This document shows, in pieces, positions 5,198 through 8,277 of a stretch of 8,277 bases of DNA. The DNA is taken from assembly GCA_009774615.1 (NCBI GenBank), contig VSOC01000148.1:1-8277 (forward strand). Reading direction: 5' to 3'. Within the stretch, counting starts at the first letter, position 1; every line of letters begins with the position of its first letter. The notes below the pieces were generated by a model that had not been told where the DNA came from, did not search any database, and saw only the letters and a list, made by a program, of their open reading frames with translations. Position numbers and translations under genes: made by a program. The DNA comes from Lachnospiraceae bacterium. GTDB lineage: Bacteria > Bacillota > Clostridia > Lachnospirales > Lachnospiraceae.

Positions 5198-5226
5198 ATT
5201 CTACCGCCTCCATACAGGATTGTCAA
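5198..5226 (-). promoter_or_regulatory. larEBC operon promoter
   Basis: On the minus strand a perfect TTGACA (5221-5226) is followed after exactly 17 bases by TAGAAT (5198-5203, five of six). The start would be near 5190, giving a 170-nt leader to larE. It is the only strong promoter upstream of the three lar genes and lies at the edge of the decayed ilvB sequence. Confidence 0.8.
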
Positions 5227-5261
5227 GCTGCTGTTTATATGTATTCACTGAATGTACCCTG

Positions 5262-5397
5262 TTCCGCAAGTTTGAGAGTAAAAAGGAATTTGCGGTAAAT
5301 GCAAAGATTATCCATATTGATGTGGATGGGGCATCTATTTCCCGGAATATTGATGTAGATATTCCTATTGTTGCCAATGTTATGCCTATTGTTCCAC
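5262..5397 (+). pseudogene. ilvB: Remnant of acetolactate synthase large subunit (ilvB)
   Basis: The reading EFAVNAKIIHIDVDGASISR followed by NIDVDIPIVANVMPI is characteristic of the central domain of the thiamine-diphosphate-dependent acetolactate synthase large subunit. That enzyme is normally about 550-570 residues and forms acetolactate or acetohydroxybutyrate in branched-chain amino acid synthesis. Only about 40 residues of this domain survive. The upstream part shows blurred similarity (RKFESKK in place of the usual RFDDRVT segment), and the C-terminal TPP-binding half is absent. It runs straight into an ilvN remnant, so an internal deletion joined the two genes. It cannot make an active enzyme. 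The left boundary is approximate. Confidence 0.7.
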
Positions 5398-5408
5398 CGG
5401 GGAACTCC

Positions 5409-5751
5409 CTTAATGACATGATTTTGGAAAGAGAGAAAAGCAGCTCGGAAGAAGTATTGAGGTAATCAAAGTGATGGATTATACAGATACACCTCTCCAC
5501 ATGAAAGAAATCTTATTTGTTAAGGTGAATCATTGTTCAGATGCAGACATAGCGGAACGGTTTCGGATATCAAAAGTATTCGGAGTTTCAATTATTGACT
5601 ATGATGGCGCTGCTGTTCTTTTGGAATGTACCCAGACAGAAAACAGAAATGATGATTTAATAGCTTTGCTGAAAAAAAGTTTGCAAACAGGATGGAGATT
5701 GTAAGGGGTGGAAGTGTTGCGGTTGAAGCCATTAGTATGTTCGAAAGATGA
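5409..5751 (+). pseudogene. ilvN: Remnant of acetolactate synthase small subunit (ilvN/ilvH) with frameshifts
   Basis: Pieces read in order NDMILEREK (5412-5438), QLGRSIEVIKVMDYTD (5441-5488) through VKVNHCSDADIAERF to DDLIALLKK (ends 5677), then KFANRMEIVRGGSVAVEAI (ends 5733). Together they give most of an IlvN-type regulatory subunit after its ACT start. The frame changes near 5436-5440 and again at the A7 run 5672-5678. Each change corresponds to one lost base in an A-rich run. The stop is TGA at 5749-5751. The ACT N-terminus is missing at the junction with ilvB. Homopolymer sequencing error could explain the frame changes but not the missing N-terminus or ilvB half, so I call it a pseudogene. 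Confidence 0.7.
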
Positions 5752-5955
5752 CAGAAAGTTCTAAGCATATTGAAACAATTTATTGGCATTGTTTTATGAA
5801 AACTCACTCTTTATAAAAAAATTCAGATTGCAATGCAATTCATATTTGATATAGGTTTGAAGGCTTATGAAGGAATCTATAAAGATGATAAAGATATTAT
5901 TCCTGTGCCACGGCAGGATTTACTGTTCAGAATAAAAAGTCTCAAATCGTCTTAA
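5748..5955 (+). pseudogene. Unidentified small ORF, broken by a frame change
   Basis: An ATG overlapping the ilvN stop (ATGA at 5748-5751) opens MTESSKHIETIYWHCF and ends at TAA 5814-5816. The next frame takes over between about 5800 and 5813 and continues IQIAMQFIFDIGLKAYEG to DLLFRIKSLKSS, ending at TAA 5953-5955. Joined, they would give about 69 residues. The ATGA overlap suggests it was once translated in the same operon as ilvN. I do not recognise the family. It may instead be two chance ORFs, though the amino acid composition looks protein-like. Confidence 0.35.
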
Positions 5956-6069
5956 ATACTTCTATAAATAGTAGTTCTTATGTTTCATTCTCAATTTTAC
6001 CAATGATTTACCAATATTTCTGGAGAGTCAGACTTGCAAAAAATAAGCCAGAATGAGGAGATTAAAAAT

Positions 6070-6447
6070 ATGAGCGAATTGAAACCAAGAATAACAGAAA
6101 ACGGAATTGATTATATCCTTGTCGGAGATTACTATATCCCAGATTTGAAGCTGCCGGAGGAACACCGTCCTATCGGAAAGTACGGACGGATGCACCGGGA
6201 ATATTTAAGAGAAGTCCACCCAGCCAGATTGAACACACTGATACTGACCGGAGAATTGTGGACATATCTTGCAGACCTGAACGAACAGGCACAGGAACGG
6301 TTAGACACTATCATGGAGCAGATGAAAGCTACCGAGGGCGTGACAGAGGAATTAAAGCGTACTTCTCAAATGGAATGGGTGCAGCGTTGCAATAACATCC
6401 GTAACCGGGCAGAAGAAATTGTTCTGCATGAGATGATCTATTCATAA
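6070..6447 (+). CDS. tnpV: TnpV-family transposon-encoded protein
   Basis: The product is 125 residues. It resembles TnpV, a small protein of unknown mechanism carried by clostridial mobilizable transposons such as the Tn4451 group. Family-like segments are VGDYYIPDLKLPEE (17-30), RPIGKYGRMHREYL (32-45), LTGELWTYLADLNEQAQERL (59-78) and NNIRNRAEEIVLHEMIYS at the C-terminus. No signal or membrane segment is visible. The ATG at 6070 follows GAGGAG at good spacing; an in-frame TTG at 6034 lacks a ribosome site. A terminator follows directly, so it is its own unit. No recombinase (TnpX) is next to it, so it marks a mobile-element remnant or the internal part of an element continuing rightward. 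Confidence 0.82.
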   Translation: MSELKPRITENGIDYILVGDYYIPDLKLPEEHRPIGKYGRMHREYLREVHPARLNTLILTGELWTYLADLNEQAQERLDTIMEQMKATEGVTEELKRTSQMEWVQRCNNIRNRAEEIVLHEMIYS

Positions 6448-6460
6448 GGGTATGATATAG

Positions 6461-6499
6461 GGAAACGATATCTGAAACATGGTATCGTTTCCTGTTTTT
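6461..6499 (+). terminator. Rho-independent terminator after tnpV
   Basis: GGAAACGATA (6461-6470) and TATCGTTTCC (6483-6492) form a perfect 10-bp stem with a 12-base loop, followed by TGTTTTT. It lies 14 bases after the tnpV stop and separates tnpV from the downstream regulator operon. Confidence 0.8.
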
Positions 6500-6527
6500 A
6501 TAAATATTTGTGTAACAGAAAATGGGT

Positions 6528-6582
6528 GTAAGGTTGACATTACAAGAAAAAACATATATAATTATTGTAATGTTAACCTTAC
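6528..6582. promoter_or_regulatory. 18-bp inverted repeat bracketing the xre promoter (probable operator)
   Basis: GTAAGGTTGACATTACAA (6528-6545) and TTGTAATGTTAACCTTAC (6565-6582) are complementary at 17 of 18 positions, with a 19-base centre. The left arm contains the whole -35 and the right arm follows the -10. Each arm could be bound by the adjacent Xre protein, giving autoregulation. Because the right arm lies in the 5' leader, a pure RNA hairpin role is unlikely. Confidence 0.65.
6534..6562 (+). promoter_or_regulatory. Promoter of the xre-def-kinase-GNAT unit
   Basis: TTGACA (6534-6539), a 17-base spacer and TATAAT (6557-6562) are both perfect consensus boxes at optimal spacing. The start would be near 6570, about 26 bases before the regulator ATG. 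The promoter is intrinsically strong and is embedded in an inverted repeat, which suggests it is normally repressed. Confidence 0.85.
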
Positions 6583-6595
6583 TTTTGGAGGAACT

Positions 6596-6859
6596 ATGAA
6601 AAACAGAATAAAAGAATTGCGAGAACAGCGAGGGCTGACGCAAGAGCAATTAGGAGAACTGGTTGGAGCTTCAAGGCAGGCGATAAATGCCATAGAAACA
6701 GAAAAATTTGAACCATCTATCTGGCTTGCATATGATATTTCTAAAGTATTTGAGTGTGCCATTGAGGAGGTATTTTTATTTGATGTAAGTTTGAGAAAAT
6801 CAAGAGCTGACAGCAGCAGACAGGAGGTAAAAAGTGGCAACAAGATTTCTTCGCTATGA
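6596..6859 (+). CDS. Small Xre/Cro-type helix-turn-helix regulator
   Basis: The protein has 87 residues. A helix-turn-helix of the Cro/C1 family spans about 4-58: RIKELREQRGLTQEQLG, then the recognition segment VGASRQAINAIETEKFEPS, then IEEVF. This is the compact layout common to single-domain regulators of clostridial mobile elements. ATG 6596 has GGAGG at good spacing and follows a consensus promoter bracketed by a long inverted repeat, so autorepression is the likely role. Longer upstream reading has no ribosome site. The C-terminal 25 residues (VSLRKSRADSS onward) lie beyond the usual domain, and the last 26 bases overlap the deformylase start, whose AGGAGG is inside this gene. That suggests translational coupling. 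Confidence 0.87.
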   Translation: MKNRIKELREQRGLTQEQLGELVGASRQAINAIETEKFEPSIWLAYDISKVFECAIEEVFLFDVSLRKSRADSSRQEVKSGNKISSL

Positions 6860-7292
6860 CAGCGACCCTATATTAAGAAAAAAATGTAAAGCTGTCCTAA
6901 AAGTTGATGATAAAATCAGGCAGCTCTTAGATGATATGCTTGATACATTACATGAAACAGAAAATGGAGCTGCACTGGCAGCAAATCAGGTTGGCGTTTT
7001 GAAACGGTTGGTTGTCATTGATTTTAACGATACACGATTAAAACTTGTAAATCCGAAAATGATAAGCCAAAGCGGTGTGCAGGAATGTGTTGAGGGATGC
7101 CTTAGTTTCCCGAACCGTTTTGTAAAAACAATTCGTCCACAAAAGGTCACGATTCAGGCACTCAATGAATATGGAGAGGAAATTATAGTTGACGGAGAAG
7201 ATGAAATGGCAAAATGCTTCTGCCATGAGCTGGAACATCTGGACGGTATGATTTTTTTAGATAAAGCGATTGAAGAACTTTCTGTTGTGTAG
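6834..7292 (+). CDS. def: Peptide deformylase (accessory copy)
   Basis: Peptide deformylase is a cytoplasmic metalloenzyme that removes the formyl group from the N-terminal Met of new proteins. This 152-residue protein has all three motifs. Motif I is GAALAANQ (45-52), with Ala where the classic motif has a second Gly. Motif II is EGCLS (87-91) with metal ligand C89. Motif III is HELEH (131-135) with two His ligands and catalytic E132. GTG at 6834 is preceded by AGGAGG six bases upstream and overlaps the regulator gene. Housekeeping def usually lies near fmt or priA; here it sits in a mobile-type operon behind a regulator, so it is probably a second copy. A resistant spare for deformylase inhibitors is one idea; nothing in the sequence proves it. 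Confidence 0.93.
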   Translation: MATRFLRYDSDPILRKKCKAVLKVDDKIRQLLDDMLDTLHETENGAALAANQVGVLKRLVVIDFNDTRLKLVNPKMISQSGVQECVEGCLSFPNRFVKTIRPQKVTIQALNEYGEEIIVDGEDEMAKCFCHELEHLDGMIFLDKAIEELSVV

Positions 7293-7335
7293 TGCAAATT
7301 CATAGATGCCGTTTCGGAAAAAGAAAAGGAGTTTT

Positions 7336-7623
7336 ATGAGCAAAGTTATTATGATGTGCGGCGTATGTGGTTCTGGAAAGACTACTTACGCCAAGAAAAA
7401 AGAACAGGAAGGATATATCAGACTTTCCATTGATGAAGAAATGTGGAAACTTTATGGGAGAAAGGGAATTGATTATCCGGAAGAACAATATGAAAAATTG
7501 TCAGAACAGGTGGAGGCTGCGCTTCAAAAAAAGCTGCTGTCCCTGATTCAGCAGGGAAAAGACGTTGTGATTGATTTTAGTTTCTGGAGTAAGGAAAATC
7601 GGAATTTTTTGGAGGTAAAATAA
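7336..7623 (+). CDS. P-loop kinase-like ATP-binding protein, C-terminally truncated
   Basis: The 95-residue product starts at ATG 7336, chosen for GGAG four bases upstream; an in-frame ATG at 7306 has no ribosome site. It has a Walker A, GVCGSGKTT (9-17), followed by the substrate-site segment LSIDEEMW (30-37) and a Walker-B-like DVVIDFSFWSKENR (76-89). This is the pattern of AAA_33/zeta-toxin-like small-molecule kinases, normally about 150-190 residues. The lid and C-terminal half are missing: after FWSKENRN it ends FLEVK and stops. The stop is two bases before the next gene, whose GGAGG lies in the last codons. It looks like a 5' fragment joined to another gene. Activity is doubtful, and the entry could be called a pseudogene. 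Confidence 0.75.
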   Translation: MSKVIMMCGVCGSGKTTYAKKKEQEGYIRLSIDEEMWKLYGRKGIDYPEEQYEKLSEQVEAALQKKLLSLIQQGKDVVIDFSFWSKENRNFLEVK

Positions 7624-7625
7624 AG

Positions 7626-8087
7626 ATGAGCGAAATTATATTTTTAAGATGCGATGGAAATAACAAAGATTTTATAGAAAATTGCAGGTTGCTTGATGAG
7701 GACTTAGATTTGCGGGTTGGAAAAATAATTAAACGAGATAAGTACGCTCAATATAACCTAATTGATAAAATAAACGAAGCGATAGTTGTTTATCGAGGCA
7801 ATAATCCGATTGGTGGTGGTTCGATACGTCCTTATGATGAAAATACAGTAGAGCTAAAAAGAGTGTTTGTCATACCAACTGAACAAGGAAAGGGCATAGG
7901 AACAGAGTTGGTTTCTAAACTAATAGAGTGGGCAAAAGAACTGGGGTATAAGAAAATGATTTTGGAAACAGGAGAACTTTTAGCGGAATCCTGTCATGTA
8001 TATTCAAAGTTAGGATTTAAGCAAATTCCTAATTATGGTGCGTATGTAGATATGCCAGAATCTCTTTGTATGGGAAAAGAATTGTAA
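7626..8087 (+). CDS. GNAT-family N-acetyltransferase
   Basis: This 153-residue acetyl-CoA-dependent transferase has the usual single-domain GNAT length. The acetyl-CoA-binding motif A is RVFVIPTEQGKGIGTELV (79-96), containing Q-G-K-G-I-G. The preceding strand holds GGGSIRPY (63-70), and the C-terminal motif VYSKLGFK (125-132) includes the usual Tyr. The substrate is not evident; many such proteins acetylate small amines or antibiotics. ATG 7626 has GGAGG at suitable spacing inside the preceding truncated ORF, so the two are coupled. The gene looks more AT-rich than the def gene, suggesting a different origin. A hairpin terminator follows 58 bases after the stop. Confidence 0.9.
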   Translation: MSEIIFLRCDGNNKDFIENCRLLDEDLDLRVGKIIKRDKYAQYNLIDKINEAIVVYRGNNPIGGGSIRPYDENTVELKRVFVIPTEQGKGIGTELVSKLIEWAKELGYKKMILETGELLAESCHVYSKLGFKQIPNYGAYVDMPESLCMGKEL

Positions 8088-8145
8088 ATTGAAACAGAGA
8101 AATTCCAGTTTGCCGTTCTGATTTTCAACTGAATAACCACAGCAC

Positions 8146-8192
8146 AAACCGCTGCTACATGGGAGCCAACAAACCATGCAACAGCGGTTTTT
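8146..8192 (+). terminator. Terminator of the xre-def-kinase-GNAT unit
   Basis: AAACCGCTG (8146-8154) pairs with CAGCGGTTT (8182-8190). After a 3x3 internal loop, CATGG (8158-8162) pairs with CCATG (8174-8178). Five Ts (8188-8192) end the structure. It acts rightward for the cargo operon and lies against the 3' end of a convergent gene. Confidence 0.7.
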
Positions 8193-8194
8193 CC

Positions 8195-8277
8195 TTACCT
8201 TTTTTTCCTCTGGCTGATAGGCGTTCCCATTTTCTTTGATTTTTTGAGAATCCGAATCAGCCAGCGAAATTCTTCGT
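8195..8277 (-). CDS. C-terminus of an unidentified leftward gene (cut by the window edge)
   Basis: Reading the minus strand from the right edge gives EEFRWLIRILKKSKKMGTPI then SQRKKR and a TAA at 8195-8197. This is 26 codons of a very basic C-terminus. It converges on the acetyltransferase operon, and the terminator hairpin lies between them, which supports a real gene end. I do not recognise the family. A nucleic-acid-binding protein of a mobile element would fit the Lys/Arg content, but that is a guess. Confidence 0.45.
   Translation of the reverse strand, partial: EEFRWLIRILKKSKKMGTPISQRKKR

Noticed and set aside
5018..5200. Nickel/cobalt (NiCo) riboswitch in the larE leader
   Set aside because: One simple 6-bp hairpin is clear, but I could not lay out the four-stem junction expected of that class. 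I left it as an unassigned leader structure.
5201..5500. 99-codon minus-strand ORF over the ilvB remnant
   Set aside because: It is the antisense shadow of the recognisable ilvB segment and overlaps the larE promoter.
5662..5700. Programmed frameshifting at the A7 run in ilvN
   Set aside because: The zero-frame context CTG AAA AAA AGT does not fit a clean slippery heptamer. The gene also lacks its N-terminus and has a second frame change, so decay is simpler.
5990..6016. Direct repeat TTTACCAAT (twice) as an attachment site of the right-hand element
   Set aside because: The copies are only 11 bases apart and no matching copy was seen at another boundary, so there is no support beyond a local duplication.

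Overview
The window looks like Clostridia chromosome, most likely Lachnospiraceae-type. The reasons are the low-to-moderate GC, the strong consensus promoters and AGGAGG ribosome sites, the TnpV transposon protein, and the clostridial flavour of the Lar and acetolactate synthase proteins. Three blocks of different character adjoin each other. This taxonomic reading is inference from protein style; no search was run.

Block 1 (1 to about 1850) is very AT-rich and appears to be one end of an integrated element. A 660-base stretch without genes holds terminators, hairpins and a duplicated module of short tandem repeats. It is followed by a leftward tyrosine recombinase and a complete tRNA-Leu(UAG) with its own terminator. 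Directly upstream of that tRNA lies the 5' half of a second, divergent tRNA-Leu(UAG), broken just after its anticodon loop. The simplest reading is integration into the anticodon loop of the resident tRNA-Leu. The element supplies a whole replacement tRNA, now transcribed from the resident promoter next to larC.

Block 2 (about 1890 to 5230) is an ordinary chromosomal operon, larE-larB-larC, transcribed leftward from a consensus promoter at 5198-5226. It makes the nickel-pincer nucleotide (NPN) cofactor of lactate racemase and related LarA-family enzymes. LarB carboxylates and hydrolyses nicotinate adenine dinucleotide, LarE converts the two carboxylates to thiocarboxylates, and LarC inserts nickel using CTP. 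No larA is in the window. LarE carries a CxxC plus a third Cys, which suggests an iron-sulfur-cluster type rather than the self-sacrificing type. LarC is a single uninterrupted ORF with a 17-histidine insert. Two hairpins lie between larB and larC, and one overlaps the presumed larC ribosome site.

Block 3 (about 5240 to 8277) starts with decayed ilvB and ilvN (acetolactate synthase) remnants and an unidentified broken ORF. It then becomes a mobile-element cargo region. This holds an orphan tnpV, then a rightward unit of a small Xre regulator, an accessory peptide deformylase, a truncated P-loop kinase and a GNAT acetyltransferase. An 18-bp inverted repeat brackets the regulator promoter and ends at a hairpin terminator. 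The C-terminus of an unidentified leftward gene enters from the right edge.

The most unusual signals are the tRNA-Leu half/whole tandem beside the integrase, the duplicated repeat module left of the integrase, the hairpin over the larC ribosome site, and the operator-flanked deformylase cassette with its broken kinase.
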